Notes: generated from the sequence alone by a model not told the origin. A stretch of 64,000 nt of DNA from Galeopsis tetrahit (GCA_963675135.1 OY776129.1:5629201-5693200); one strand, 5' to 3'; numbered from the stretch's first letter, positions 21,445-33,559 are shown. Numbers and translations are program-made.

Positions 21445-21972
21445 TAGGAGTGTGCAAAAAAAAAAAAAAAATTGGACCGGAAAAAAGATCGGAATCGGAC
21501 CGATCGGTTAGTTTCCGATCTGGTCTTCGGTCCATTGAATTTTAGGATTCTGGGTTTGCGGCCCGGGTTAAGACCGGAATTTACCAGTCCAGACTGAATT
21601 TTGAGTCTAAAGAAAGAATGGAAACACAATATGTATGCTTAGAATCAAATAATTGGTGTGGATGTGAGGTAAAAGTGTTTAGATTTATTACATTTTTTTA
21701 AGTATATAATTGAATAAAAATAATCAATTTACTTTTAGTGTCAAAATATCATTAATAATATTGTAAATAAAATTCATAATGGCGGCGGAGACTGATCTCA
21801 AATGAAGAACCAACACTAATTTTCATACACAAATTATCATTCTTATTATCGCTTCCAAAAACTTGAAAAAATAAAGCAAAATTTTAAAAACCGGTCCTCC
21901 CTTTAGGCTAGATTCCGGTCCGAGTCCAAACCGGTTCCGGTCTGATCTAGTTTTGGACTGGTGCATACCCTA
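21445..21972. mobile_element. hAT-type MITE, GGACCGG family
   Basis: Ends read TAGGAGTGTGCA and TGCATACCCTA. Flanks GTGAGAGG and GTGGAAAG are similar over 8 bp but not identical, fitting an older insertion. Subterminal sequence is rich in GGACCGG, CCGGTCC and CGATCGG. The centre is AT-rich with no ORF of interest. Confidence 0.7.
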
Positions 21973-22303
21973 GTGGAAAGGAGAAGTGGGTGGGTTGCAT
22001 GGAAATAAGGGAAGAAAGAGGGAGAGGGTTTTAATTAGATTTTAGAAGGGAAGGGGTACTGTATTTTAGAACTTCTTATGTGGATGTTCTTATTCCACGG
22101 TGTGTGTTTAGTCAGTGGGTTTCCTCAATTATTCCGTATGTCTATAACCGTGCCCTAATACTCAATATTTTGAGCCCAACTGTGTAGAACCCAAACAACT
22201 CCCTCCTGAAAGTAATTTTTTTGTCGATGGAAATAAAATATACATTTATTTTCCCCAAATAATTACTCCGTGGGTTAGTGAGTGTGGGTAATAAAATTGT
22301 GAA
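21973..22303. other. Intergenic stretch
   Basis: Moderately AT-rich unique-looking DNA. No gene, tRNA or paired repeats seen. Confidence 0.5.
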
Positions 22304-22306
22304 TTA

Positions 22307-23209
22307 GGTATGTATTGGTCGTAAATTTTGTAGGATTTTTTTAGATTTTTACATGGGGTATTCCATTTGAATTTTTAAAAGTCTTTAAAATTTTTGAGAT
22401 ATTTAATACGGATTTTAAAAATTTTTTTTTTTTTTTAAATCTTTGTGAGATTTTGTTGGATTCTCCTCCAAAAATATAAATAAATTACACTATTTAAAAT
22501 CTATTTTAAAATCCATAAATTTCAACGGATTCTCTCAAAGAACTCTAAATACAAAAGATAAAAAATAGGGATTGCAATATTGACCCAACTCGCAGGTACC
22601 CGTCCCGCCCCGCGAGCTTCGGGTCAAGTCGGGACGGAACTGTCCCGCCCCGTATGTGAACGGATCGAGTTTGGATCTTATGTCCGACCCACGAGTATCC
22701 AACCTGACCTGAATTATTATATAAACTTTATATTGTGTTTTTTTTTTATCGATAAAATACTTTATATATATATGATATATATAAAAAAAAATATATTATT
22801 GTGAATTGTTTCAATGTATATATGCATGAAAAATATAGTTTTCAATTGTGAGAAACAACTTAAATAAATTCAACATGGTATGAAAAATGGGGCGGGGCAC
22901 GTGACGATTATCTAGGACCCGTACGGAGTGCAGGACGGGTTCGGGGCATAATACATTAGAACGGGTCCGGGGCATATACAAGTGTGTTCCATATACATTT
23001 GCATCAACAGTTCCAGCACCGGAGTTTATGAAATTCTATGTAAATCAATAAAAAAACGTATACTTCACAATCTTGTCAAGTCTATGAAAATTCATATAAA
23101 TCAATAAAAAAAATCAGTCAAACTCTATATGGACTCTATGAATTTTCTAAATTCACAAACTTTTTAAAGTGCAAAAAAATTCAATAGAATCTCAATTGAA
23201 TACACCTCC
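22307..23209. mobile_element. Tourist/Harbinger-like foldback element
   Basis: The left end GGTATGTATTGG and right end TGAATACACCTCC are imperfect inverted repeats flanked by TTA (22304..22306 and 23210..23212), the Harbinger target. The inner halves share TTTAGATTTT, CATAGA and CAAAAATTC-like phrases in inverted order. A hAT-type fragment is nested from 22566. Confidence 0.6.
22566..23000. mobile_element. hAT-type MITE fragment, CCCGCCCCG family, nested
   Basis: Starts TAGGGATTGCAA and holds GC-rich motifs such as CCCGTCCCGCCCCGCG on the left and GGGGCGGGGCACG, GGACGGGTTCGGGGC on the right. The right terminus is not clear. It lies inside the Tourist-like element, so it inserted later. Confidence 0.6.
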
Positions 23210-23212
23210 TTA

Positions 23213-23793
23213 GTCAGCCTGACAGATAAAAGTAGTGAGTGTAAATAACATTTAGCTCAAATTAATAATCAAATGACTATATGTATCAATTGAACAACTA
23301 TCAAAATAAATTAAGTGCAGAAATGTGTAGGCTTTTTATATACTTGTCTGATTATGAAAACTCTTGGTTAATTTATGCAATCAAAATAATATTAGATGTG
23401 ATTGGAGTTCAACTAATCTGGTGTGTTATGCTAGTTTGATAAATTACGTAAACATAACAATACAATGATTTATAATGGTTTCAAACACTCGATTTCTACC
23501 TTCACTTCCATAACTCGGTTGATAGTTAACTCCTTTCAAGAAATGCTTGATTATTAAGTGTGTGGGGACATTTGTAGACTTATACACTCCCATATTTTGT
23601 CTCCTAAAATTTATATATGAGTTTCAGTGCTTTTACAAAATTGTTACTTAACAAACAAATTCTAACATGCGATCTAGATAGGGTAGGTTTGTAAAGTGGT
23701 TACAACTATGTGAAACCCCTCTTACAAATTGGGCCTGGGAGAATTTTTTCAAGTTGTGGGATATAAAATTAAAAACCAAATTGAAAAAAAAAA
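23213..23793. other. Intergenic stretch
   Basis: AT-rich DNA without gene-like frames. I see no paired ends. Confidence 0.5.
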
Positions 23794-23795
23794 TA

Positions 23796-24508
23796 TTCCC
23801 TTCGTTCACAAAATGTAATCTCATTTATCTTATATTCTCCGTCAACAAAATATAGTCGCATACACTTTATAGAAACCACCACTTTATCATCACCCTTCAA
23901 CCATCATTTAATTACTCAAATTGCCATCAACTTTATTTACAAACAATCACTTTATTCACATGAAATACTCTATAATACCCTTAGGGCATGTTTGGTTTAA
24001 TTGATTAAATATGATAGATTGTTTTATCCCAATTATTCCTATGTTTGGTTTACAGGAATTAAACCCGTGATTAAAATAAGCCCGAAATTATTATCCTTTC
24101 TAATCATTTATTTGAGTGTTTATTAGTCCCAAAGAGAAGGTGGGATAATTAATCTTGCAGAACAAAAAAATATGTAGATGGACTTTATTGCCCTCTAATT
24201 TGTGTGTTAATAGAAAATAATGAAAATATCATTTAATTAATGGCCTCAAGGGTAGAAAAGTAAATTGTCACATTTATCTCAATTTATCCTTGAATCCAAA
24301 CATAAAACAAAACTTATCCCTAAGAAATTTCAAAATTTAATCTATCAATCCAAACACAAATCTCAATTCAAAAAATAATGCAATCCCATCTAATCCTATC
24401 CTACCTTATCTATCCCAACCCGTAAACCAAACATGCCCTTATACTATCTAATTTTTCTTAAAAAAATGTGTCTCTTCCAATAAAACTACTTATTATGAAC
24501 AGAGGGAA
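23796..24508. mobile_element. Stowaway-like MITE carrying a nested Tourist-like MITE
   Basis: Ends TTCCCTTCGTTCAC and TGAACAGAGGGAA are inverted and bounded by TA (23794..23795 and 24509..24510). The inner halves also pair. The Tourist-like element at 23984..24438 sits in the middle. Confidence 0.75.
23984..24438. mobile_element. Tourist-like (PIF/Harbinger) MITE, nested
   Basis: Ends GGGCATGTTTGGTTTA and TAAACCAAACATGCCC are inverted repeats. TTA flanks both ends (23981..23983 and 24439..24441). It is 455 bp without a transposase. Confidence 0.88.
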
Positions 24509-24510
24509 TA

Positions 24511-26520
24511 TCAACTAACCAAAATTTTGATTTTCTCAAATTTCTGTCCACCCCAACCCGTCTCATACAAAATTTTATCATTTTTCAAATGATTCAAATT
24601 ACTTCTATAAATTTAAAAACTTTAATTAGAATGACCTTTCCTTTAAAAAATACTCCTACTAAAAAAAAATATTAACATAAATTGATTCTGATTTTGCAAC
24701 AATAACTTTTTTTTAAAAACACTTTAAACATGCAATATTAATTCAAAAATAACATAAATTTGATGTGAATAATAATTTTACTTAGGAGTTAGTAGATGTA
24801 ATTAATAAATACATTAAATGAAAGAAGGGTAAGTATGAACATAGACGAGAAACAGGCCGCCGCGAATTTTCCACGTCTAATAACGACAAAACAATAGATG
24901 CCGACAAACGAAATTTAAAAACAAAAAAAAAAGGACATAATTAAAGTCCAAATTAATGACAATGACCTAAGGCTTTGTCCTAAAAACCCACCACCATTTT
25001 CATAAAAAATAAAACCCAGCTAATCAATCACACGATAAAGACAAACCATTACCAGACATAACTACAAGAATAATTTAAATGTGAAAGCACCAAGCTGATT
25101 AAATTATTCTAATGAATAATAAATCCAAAATTCATAATTAATTAATTACATAAATAATCCCAGAAAAAGTCAAAGTTGAAACAGGAGTGTGTCTTTGTCC
25201 AAACCTTAGCTGGTTGCTTTTACCATTTAGTGCTCTCATAAACATAACTTGCTAATACCAATCCCAACAACTAAAATTTAAAATGGGGGGTTTATGGGGA
25301 TCTTTCAATGTGGTCCTAACATTTTGTTGAATTTTAGACACCTTTATTTTCTTTAAATTTGGATTTTTCCTCCTCTTGAAGGAATACACTATTTTTTTTT
25401 CTCTAAAAAATGTGTTCTTGTTCAACTTATTTTAAAAAAAGATTTTGTATTTGTCGATTTGATTGATGCATCGAAGTTTTAAGATGTATGTGATGATTAT
25501 TCCATGACTAAAATGAGTAAATCAAAATAAGATCATATTTTGAAAATAAATGGAGTAAATTTTATTTTTTAATTTTTGGGTGGAATAGTTTATAAGATGG
25601 GTCTTTAGTAAGAATTTAAAGTTTTGTATATTATATATGTTGAATTATCTATAATCATGCTGAATATTTCAATTGGTCCCGTAAATAGTGTGTCTTTTGA
25701 TAATTTAATATGCACCCAATTCGACAAGAATGACTACGTCTGGGGACATTACCAAGTTATGAGATCTACTATTTTCGTGTCTTGAAATATATAAAGAATT
25801 GAATCGTGGATTTATTTATACCGAAAAACTGGGTTGCAGCCCTAAAAGTCCATCTATCGAACTTGAATCCTACTTAATTGGAACGTCGTGAGATTTTCGA
25901 TCGATGTACATTCATCGGGCTCTATAACCCACACTCTTGTGCAATTAAATTAAAACTTCGGGCATTGCATATGCTTAAAAACCAAACATTCTCATCATAG
26001 TCTAGATAAATTTTAACTTTTTTGGTTCTTTTTTCTTGTACTTCATCGATTACGTCTCAAGAACCTTGACAGCATGGAGTACTACGATTATTCACTAAAT
26101 TTTGATTAAAAAAAAATCTCGAGTGTTGATTGTGATTTGTTACTACTAAGAAAAGCTCCAATGAGTTGATAGTTGATCCCATTACAAGAAACTATCTAGG
26201 GCAACCGAGATTTTAATCAAATCAAACTCTTATGATTGCAAGATCCCATTCTTTGGACTAATGTCCAATCATTCCCCAAAAAAAATGTTTTTTTTTTTTT
26301 TAATTTTTTTATTTGTTTTGGTGGGGCAAGATTGAGATGGGTTTCTTTGGTGGACGGGGTTCTTTTAGGGCAAAGACAAACGGGGGTGTTTTGGTCCACC
26401 ACTTTTAAAACGCTGTTGTGAATTTTTCTTGCAGATATCTAATTAAAGAAACAAACAAACTTTCAACGAAAAAAAAGAAACAAACAATACGTCTTCTTTG
26501 CTGCCTTTAAGGTTGTGCAC
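24511..26520. other. AT-rich intergenic region
   Basis: About 2 kb without a gene that I can support. It has several A- and T-runs, a Stowaway-like relic phrase, and no paired terminal repeats that I could confirm. The short frames at 26217..26421 come from an A/T-rich run. Confidence 0.5.
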
Positions 26521-27172
26521 CCCCAATTTTAGTTCATGCATCAAATGAACCTCTAGAGAAGATTCAATTCAATGGAGTTTATAATGTGTGTCACAAATTG
26601 GAAGAAGAATTTGCAAGAAACTCACATAGTGACAACATAAATATGCTACACAAGATCTCCCACTTTGATGGTCAAATTTGGGTTGGTCCCATAACATAAA
26701 TTGTTCAAAACAAGATTCAATCATTGTGTAATTGGATAGAATAGAATAGAGATAATAGAACCAACACTTTTTTTTTTTATATATATATATTGCCTTCAAA
26801 TTCAATTTCTCATCTACATATTAGTAGTACATAATAGTTAGATGTTTGATGAAATAAACATCCCAAATCCCATTCTCTACTAAATACAAGGGAAACTAAC
26901 TAGTTAACTAGGCATCATACTTACATATAAACCAATATATAATAATATTACACATGACAACACCCATGGATCTCCCCAATCCATGTCCTAAATTAGCCTA
27001 ATATTACGATCCTTCCAATGCGAAGGAGACGAGGGCAGGCGACGGTCGATCGAGAAACCGATCCCCAATCGCACAAATTATCGACAATAGTATATAATAA
27101 CTAGACGAAGCAAAATGTCGAGCTTCTTGTTAAGTATAGCTGCAAGTAAATTGAAGTTAAAAGTAATGTGTA
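26521..27172 (-). other. 3' side of the GID1 gene
   Basis: AT-rich DNA next to the GID1 stop codon. The 3' UTR probably covers roughly 26950..27172. An AT microsatellite lies at 26779..26790. No other gene seen. Confidence 0.45.
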
Positions 27173-28461
27173 TCAACAGTTAGGGTGAATGAAGCTTCTC
27201 ATTTCGTCCATCAACGATTGGTAGTGATCGTTATTCGGCAAGAAGTAGAACCCGATCGTCGCCTTCTCGAGGTAAAGAAGCTTCACTCGCTGCCCCGATT
27301 TTTGCAACCCTTGGACGTACCCCAATTGCCAATCCTGAAGAAGATCCAACCCCGCCACCACCACTAAACTCTTCGGGAAGTTCTTAACCCCCGCGAGGCG
27401 ATCACCCCGCGGCCCAAACACATTGCACGCGGGGTGATCGCGATCCTCGCCCTCGGGCAAAAACGCCCGCCAATACCAATCCCGGTCTTGAATTTTAACG
27501 AAGAATTTCCCGTCTAATCGCTTCTCCGATTCCGTCCTCTCCTGCCCCCCGAACAACGGGTGGAGGAGGATATTCCCTAAAACCTCGAACCCTTCCTCCT
27601 CCGCCGCCCTGGCGGCGACATGGTGGGCGATGTTCCCGCCGGAGCTATCTCCGGCGAGGTAAACATGAACTTTAGAATCCACCCCACTTTTCAACCATGA
27701 TCTAGAATGCACCCACTTAAGAGCATTCCACCCATCTTCATAAGCACAAGGGTACCTAAACTCCGGCGATCTCCGGTAATTCACCGACACGACAACGGCC
27801 TTACACGTCTTCACGAGACGGCGGCAGAGGGTGTCGTAAATAGCACTATTCGCCGACGAATGAACAAAACTTCCGCCGTGGAAGAAGAGGATTACGGGGA
27901 CAATTTCAGTGGCACTCAAGGGCTTATCTAGCTGAGTAATCTGCCATGGAGACCCGTTCTCCATGGCAGATAAATAGACCCGGTTGAGTAACCGGGTCGC
28001 TCGGTCGACTACGTCGAACGAACAAACGCCGTCCACGGGGACGGCGTTGGCGGGCACCTTTCGATCGAGAAACTCGTTGGTGTCTCGATCGAATGTGCCG
28101 TCAGGGCGCCTGAGCATATGGTATGCGAGTTTGAAATTTGAAATCAAGATCCATGTATTCAGGGGAACCATGCTCTGCACAAGGAAACAGAGGCTAATTA
28201 AAATCAGTGAATAAAAAAAGAAAGTCTATAAAAAACCCAACACGCCACCATGTAATCGAATTGCGGAGACTGCTAAATCAGAAGTAAAAACAAAAATTAA
28301 CTTGAAGAGAAAAGAATAACCCCCCACAAAATCAAAGTTCAAGAATCGGTTTTTTGACACGAGAAATCAGACCCCTTTTGCTAAAAAATCAATCTTTGGC
28401 AAAAAGAAGGTGGGGATTTTACCTTTGATTCATTAGCATTTACTTCATTGCTGCCTGCCAT
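27173..28461 (-). CDS. GID1: Gibberellin receptor GID1 (GID1B/C-like)
   Basis: Two exons: 28461..28423 (13 codons, MAGSNEVNANESK) and 28174..27173, separated by a 248-bp GT-AG intron at the position conserved in GID1 genes. The product has 346 residues. GID1 is a soluble nuclear and cytosolic receptor; with bioactive gibberellin bound, its N-terminal lid contacts DELLA proteins and leads to their degradation. The fold is that of a hormone-sensitive-lipase-like esterase: HGG at 112..114 (oxyanion hole), GDSSGG at 188..193 with Ser190, and Asp290. The third catalytic residue is Ile320 (KATIGFYF), where active esterases have His, as in all GID1 receptors. The lid region VPLNTWILISNFKLAY is conserved. 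Odd points are SPEFRYP at 149..155, where GID1 usually has SPEHRYP, and DWQLGYVQGL. No frame break is seen. Confidence 0.95.
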
Positions 28462-28544
28462 CAGAATTTCTTCAAGTAATTTTTTTTGAGTTTAGTGTTG
28501 TCTGAAGAAGAAGAGAAAGATCCAGAGAAGAGAAAACATGACAA

Positions 28545-28575
<31 letters not shown>

Positions 28576-28700
28576 TGGTGGATAAAGAAGATGAAGGTAG
28601 CGTGTGAAATTACTATAATAGATAAGAGAGAGAAAGTGGGGGTCAAAAGGCACAAGAACGAAGGAAGGTGAAGACGAGAGAGACGACAAATTGGGGCGGC
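28462..28700 (-). other. 5' UTR region of GID1 with CT-rich tract
   Basis: On the gene's strand this stretch is strongly pyrimidine-rich, with a (CT)n run at about 28541..28570, typical for plant leader sequences. No TATA box can be fixed with confidence. The ORFs on both strands here are low-complexity by-products. Confidence 0.5.
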
Positions 28701-29640
28701 CGAAATAAACTGTTCAAGTAGGTCCCTCTTTTTTAATGTAATTCCACTTATGCACATTATTTTTTCATTATTCTTCTACCACCATTCTACCCTAATTTTA
28801 TACTCATAATTCCTTCTTTTTTTCCTTTTTTTTTTTTCTTTTGGAAATGAGTCATAATTGTTACATACACAAACATTAAAAAGGGTGTTAATGGGACAAT
28901 GGTTTGCCTAAATTGGTATTACAAGATGAAATATTATCACTAATTAAGAAAGTGACAAAAAAAAAGGCAGGTCTCAAAATCGGGTCGAAAAAAATTCGAC
29001 TTAATGCACATATTGTTCTTAAATTTGTATTATTGTGAAGACTAACATGTGTTAGTATTTGTTACTTGTTCTTACATTAATACATATTTATCTTTACACT
29101 AACACATGTGTACTATTATAGTAATACATGACAAAAAGCGAGTGTTACCTTTGGCCGATTTTTATGAATAAATCCATTTAACTCGGTTTTGACTCATGAA
29201 TTTTTACGTCATTATTTAAATATAAGGATATTACCAGTGTAATATTGTATATGAGTTCTTTTAAAAAAAAATACTCCTACGCATAATTTAATAAATCAAA
29301 AGGATAGGAATTCGTGGGCGCAATTTTTCAACCACGAGAAATTTTGTGAAATTAACCACGTATAAAAAAGTTATTGGAGAGATAGAGATGATTTTAAATA
29401 ATTTATGTGGTGGAATCAGTGCATAATTTTAACTTTTTAAAAGAATAATATTAATTTTTTTAAAATAGTGAAATGATTAATATAAACCATTAATATTCCG
29501 TACTATTTTTGTCTCTTGATATTTCATAATAAAAAAAGGGTCTCAAATTACTTAATGTTTTAAAATATTAAAAATGGAGTATGCACAATCTTTCAATGTT
29601 ACATATGGATTATGTGTAACATTCTTTAATTAATTTATGT
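28701..29640. other. AT-rich intergenic region
   Basis: No gene seen. T-rich at 28795..28840. A piece at 29040..29130 repeats the phrases acatgtgttag and ctaacacatgtg in inverted orientation, which could form a weak stem. Confidence 0.45.
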
Positions 29641-29655
29641 ATAATCTTTTAAAGC

Positions 29656-29794
29656 ATCAAAGTGGATAGCTCAAGTGGTTAGAGCACAACTACCTAAGTC
29701 TTAGATCCTGGGTTCGAGTCATGGGGAGGGGAAAGGGTTCGAGTCATGGGGAGGAAAAAAGGGATGAATATTTAACTTGTAATCAAAAAAAAAA
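29656..29794 (+). mobile_element. tRNA-derived SINE
   Basis: GTGGATAGCTCAAGTGGTTAG carries an A-box, and GGGTTCGAGTC is a B-box, the internal promoter of RNA polymerase III. The element ends in an A-run (29785..29797). The flanks tgtataatctttta and tgtgtaaaatctttta are similar and may be the target duplication. The B-box segment GGGTTCGAGTCATGGGGAGG is present twice in a row (about 29711..29730 and 29738..29757). A truncated relative lies at 31640..31705 on the other strand. Confidence 0.8.
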
Positions 29795-29797
29795 AAA

Positions 29798-30608
29798 TGT
29801 GTAAAATCTTTTATACTAACATTCTTAATACTCGGGTTCAAAACAAAAAAAAAAACATTCTCAATACTCCAACGTATGGAAACTGCAATCCAACGGTTTG
29901 GTTATATATTATGGGCACTTTGTTAACCGTACATCGCTCGGCGTACATGGTGTACATAAAACTTTTCCTAATAGTTTTATTTAGTTTTGTAAAAATAAAT
30001 TATTAATCTTATACTGTAGTTAACAATGGCCTTTGTTATGAAATCGTACAATCCGTATTCTAAATATAATTATTTTGTGAATACAATATTTTCTTAGTAG
30101 AATCTTTTTTTATATATTTTAATATATAAAGTTTATTCAATAAAATTCTCATAACCTCCTCCTTTTCATTGCGTGAAATTAATATGATAAATATGATGTA
30201 ATAAATTATAAGAAAAGAAATAAAAGTGAAATACGATTAAAGTTATGTTTGGGTGAAGGTGAAAGTTTTGTTCATAAAGGGACTAAGGCCAAACCAACTT
30301 TTGCTAAGTCCATTGTAATGGTGGTCTTATTAGGACAAGTGTATTTATCATTTTTGTTTCTTTTGGGTTACTTGCTCTATTTTTGTCCATTCTATATATT
30401 TCCAATTTCATTTTTATTATAAGCAAATCCACTCGAAAAAGACAAGGCAGTAGAATAGGGCATTCTGGGAGTATCAATTTCAAAGACAAATACCTTTCCC
30501 CTTTCGACTCCCATAAAATAGATCAAACTTTATTAACTTGTTAAGACAAAAAATTAATTGTGGTAATACTCCAAATATATTTAATTTGACTATTCAATGG
30601 ATGAATTA
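29798..30608. other. AT-rich intergenic region
   Basis: No gene, RNA gene or element ends that I can support. Confidence 0.45.
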
Positions 30609-30616
30609 CACACTAT

Positions 30617-30865
30617 TAGACATGTACAAATCAAAACCGTAATAGGCCGATTGTCGAACTGTCGGTTAAGGTTAAAAAAAATCGAACCGTAGCCGTAAAA
30701 TGGTGATTCGGTTACGGTTATGAATTTTTAAAACCGTCAATTTGATGGCTTTTCAAATTAAAAAATAATCATCCAAATTGCTTGTTCAATACCGTAATCG
30801 GTTCGATTTCAATTACACTTTTAACCAAACTGAAACCGACGGTTTGTAACCGTTGCACATGTCTA
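30617..30865. mobile_element. Short hAT-type MITE, AACCG/CGGTT family
   Basis: Ends TAGACATGT and ACATGTCTA match the element at 20703..21159. The 8-bp flanks CACACTAT and CCCACGAT agree at six positions, so the duplication has decayed. Subterminal AACCGT/CGGTT motifs are retained. 249 bp, no coding content. Confidence 0.8.
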
Positions 30866-30873
30866 CCCACGAT

Positions 30874-31639
30874 CGTCAACAATATTTGCAGTTTGTTAGT
30901 TTCGTGCATATTTAGATTAGTGTGTAGTCTATAACTATGAGTGTATGAATAATGAATAGTAAATTTAAATTAGGTATAGCAACTATATGTGTGTATAATC
31001 GTTCAAATTAAATTTATTTTATAGAGAAGCAAATTTAGTAATTTACCCATGAACTATGTTTGTATAATGTTAGATAGATTGTGATATTCGTTCAATTTTT
31101 ATTTTTTAAATGCATAAACAAATTTACACATGAACTCTATATTTTGTGGCTAATAGTTAATTTTAATAGATTTTGAAATGACGTACAATATAGTCTTGCA
31201 AAAAAGTCCCTCCTTACATATTTGACTTTCTTAAGAAGCAATGTTTCATTTTTATATAATTGCAAACATGCGATTGTTTTTTGCTTGACGTGTTGCTTTA
31301 CGGTACTATGAACCATGGAGGATGTAGTTGTCTCAAAAAAAAAATTACTCACATCCATCTCGTAATAACTTTTATATATAGATGAACATATATATTCAGT
31401 AAGATTCCATCCAATTTATTTTTAACGATCCGAAAAAAGTCATGACCTAAACTTAATTCTAGAGGATCACACGTTAAACAAACTACAACGATTTAAAAAA
31501 AAATGAATTTTTAAATTTCATCTTACAATGAATTGTTGTGGAGTTGAAACATATTGTTGTTTAGTCTATTTCTATTTATAATAGATAAATTATCTTCATA
31601 ATTAATATGTAAAGCTGTGAACATGACGAATGTAGATGA
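30874..31639. other. AT-rich intergenic region
   Basis: No gene seen; the 73-codon minus-strand ORF has no recognisable features. Confidence 0.45.
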
Positions 31640-31705
31640 TATAAAGAACCTAAGGCCTAGGTAGTGGTGCTTTAACCACTTGAGCTATCCCACTTTGTTA
31701 AATAA
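31640..31705 (-). mobile_element. Truncated tRNA-derived SINE
   Basis: On the minus strand it reads GTGGGATAGCTCAAGTGGTT followed by AAAGCACCACTACCTAGG, the same A-box half as the SINE at 29656. The B-box half is missing. Confidence 0.7.
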
Positions 31706-32060
31706 TAATTGAAACTGAAATTCATTATATTTTAAATGTTGGGGTTGATATAAATGAAAATGATAATAAATTAATAAACTATTCCATAATTTAAATTTTA
31801 AATCAAAAAAAAATTTGTAATAAAGTATTTGCTCTTAGTCTTTGGTTGGTATGAGCATGTTGTCGCATTGGACTTGTATGTTTTAAAATTTTGTAAATAT
31901 GGGTCACGACATTACGAAATTTAAAATTAGATATACCATATTTTTGCTTTCTCAATTTTTATATTAAACAGAAGAGTGATAATTGGGTTATTTGATTGCA
32001 CTTATACAATTAGAATTGCACTCCATTAAATTGAATTAAATGTTGGATTAAATATTAAAT

Positions 32061-32803
32061 GGATTAATTCTAAATAAATACACAACATTTAGTTTCAATA
32101 TCAATTTAATCACGACCTTTACGATTATGGTAAAAAAACTTCAATCTTTTATCGTGTTGCAATTAAATACACATTTTTTCTCCGGTCACAACAAAAAAGG
32201 TTGTCCCGTGCAAATGATTCAAACTTCAAAAGACCAGAGAAATTGCATGTAACAAACCCCACTATTTATACGAAAGTAAGTTTCTTATTTTATTAAATAT
32301 TTGTATATTTCTCATAACTATATTGTTATATTCATTCTTACAGCGCCTTCTTCTCAGAAGAATATTGTATATGTGAGTGGTGCAGAGGGTGTGTCAAGTA
32401 CTATAGGTAGAGTAGAATAAGAGGTGGAATAAGTGATAGTAGAAGTGTAATTTTTGTAACATGAAACAAGAAGAAGAACACGATTGTGTTTAAGAAGAAG
32501 GAGAACTTGGTTGAATTTGAGAAGATGAAGAACTCTATTGAGTTTGAGAAGCGGAAGTTTTATTTTTATAAAATTTTATTTTTATGAGTGTAATCTGATG
32601 TGGAAAAAAATATATACTCCGTATATGTGTAATCTGACTAGGTAAGTTCCGGTATGCCACATCATCAATTGTTGGCCGGAGGAAAAAATGTGTATCTAAT
32701 TGCAAAACGATGAAATGTTGGATTTTTTTTTTACAATAATCGTAAAGATCGTGATTAAATTAACATTGAGACTAAATGTGGTGTATTTATTTAGAATTAA
32801 CCC
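32061..32803. mobile_element. Mutator-type foldback MITE with 9-bp duplication
   Basis: Ends GGATTAATTCTAAATAAATA and TATTTATTTAGAATTAACCC are inverted; the arms continue through CACGACCTTTACGAT / ATCGTAAAGATCGTG. The 9-bp duplication ATATTAAAT is exact (32052..32060 and 32804..32812). The centre (about 32215..32640) has no transposase; it contains a purine-rich stretch with several GAAGAAG phrases. Confidence 0.9.
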
Positions 32804-32879
32804 ATATTAAATTGATAGAGTAAATTGAACACTAAAAAAATTAATGCATGACAGAATTTGCATAAATAGAAATGAATTA

Positions 32880-33150
32880 GTCTTGTGTGAGACTGTCTCA
32901 CGGATTTCATTCAGTGAGACAGATCTTCCTTAATTCCCATATAAAAAGTGACCGTGTAAAGTAAAATGTAATAATGTTTAAGTAAAAATTGATAGTCATT
33001 TTATTAAAAATATTATCATTTTTTTTTTTACAAACATAAAATCTAAAGAAAAAAATGTGTTGTTCAATAAAAAAACTGAAATATGAATCAAAAGGAAACC
33101 GTCTCACGAAAAAAGTTTCGTGAAACGATCTCATATAAGTTTTTGTCAAT
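32880..33150. mobile_element. MITE-like repeat with GAGAC/GTCTC ends
   Basis: The left end TTGTGTGAGACTGTCTCACG and right end CGTGAAACGATCTCATATAAG are related inverted sequences. A second, diverged copy of the same family ends at about 34560 (GTGAAACGGTCTCACACAAG), and the inner parts share ATTGTTATTTTAT-like and GGGTTGTTCAA phrases. Superfamily not determined. Confidence 0.6.
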
Positions 33151-33550
33151 AAATACAGTATATAAAGAAAATAAGTAATGATCGGCAAATTGACCCTGTA
33201 TACCGAAGGGCGGGGCCGTTTAACCTAATAGGTAATCGTTCCGAGCAAAAAAATGATCATATTTAAAAAGATTTACAATTTATCAAACCTAGACATGTAT
33301 TTATTCGTGTTAAACGAAATACGCGCACCAAATAAACATCTCTATGCAGTAGTAAAGTTTAACCTCAAGCAAAAAAAAAAAAACTCATTAATTGCATAAA
33401 AAATAAAAATGGGGGGAAAGTATGAATAAATCCAAAAAGGAAAAGAAAAAGAAGTTTTGGAAGTAGCCAAATGGATTGGCGTACTTGCTGGTAAAGCCTT
33501 CCACATTCCACAATACAATAGAGAAACAAAGAAAGAAAATTAAAAAAACA
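33151..33550. other. Intergenic stretch
   Basis: AT-rich with A-runs at 33369..33382; no gene seen. Confidence 0.45.
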
Positions 33551-33559
33551 TTTTTTCCT

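Noticed and set aside
21157..21629. Overlapping Pro/Ser-rich ORFs on the minus strand
   Set aside because: They come from a GC-rich minisatellite and cross into a MITE; no codon or domain signal of a real gene.
29665..29730. Possible tRNA gene
   Set aside because: A- and B-boxes are present but there is no complete cloverleaf, and the A-tail and flanks show a SINE.
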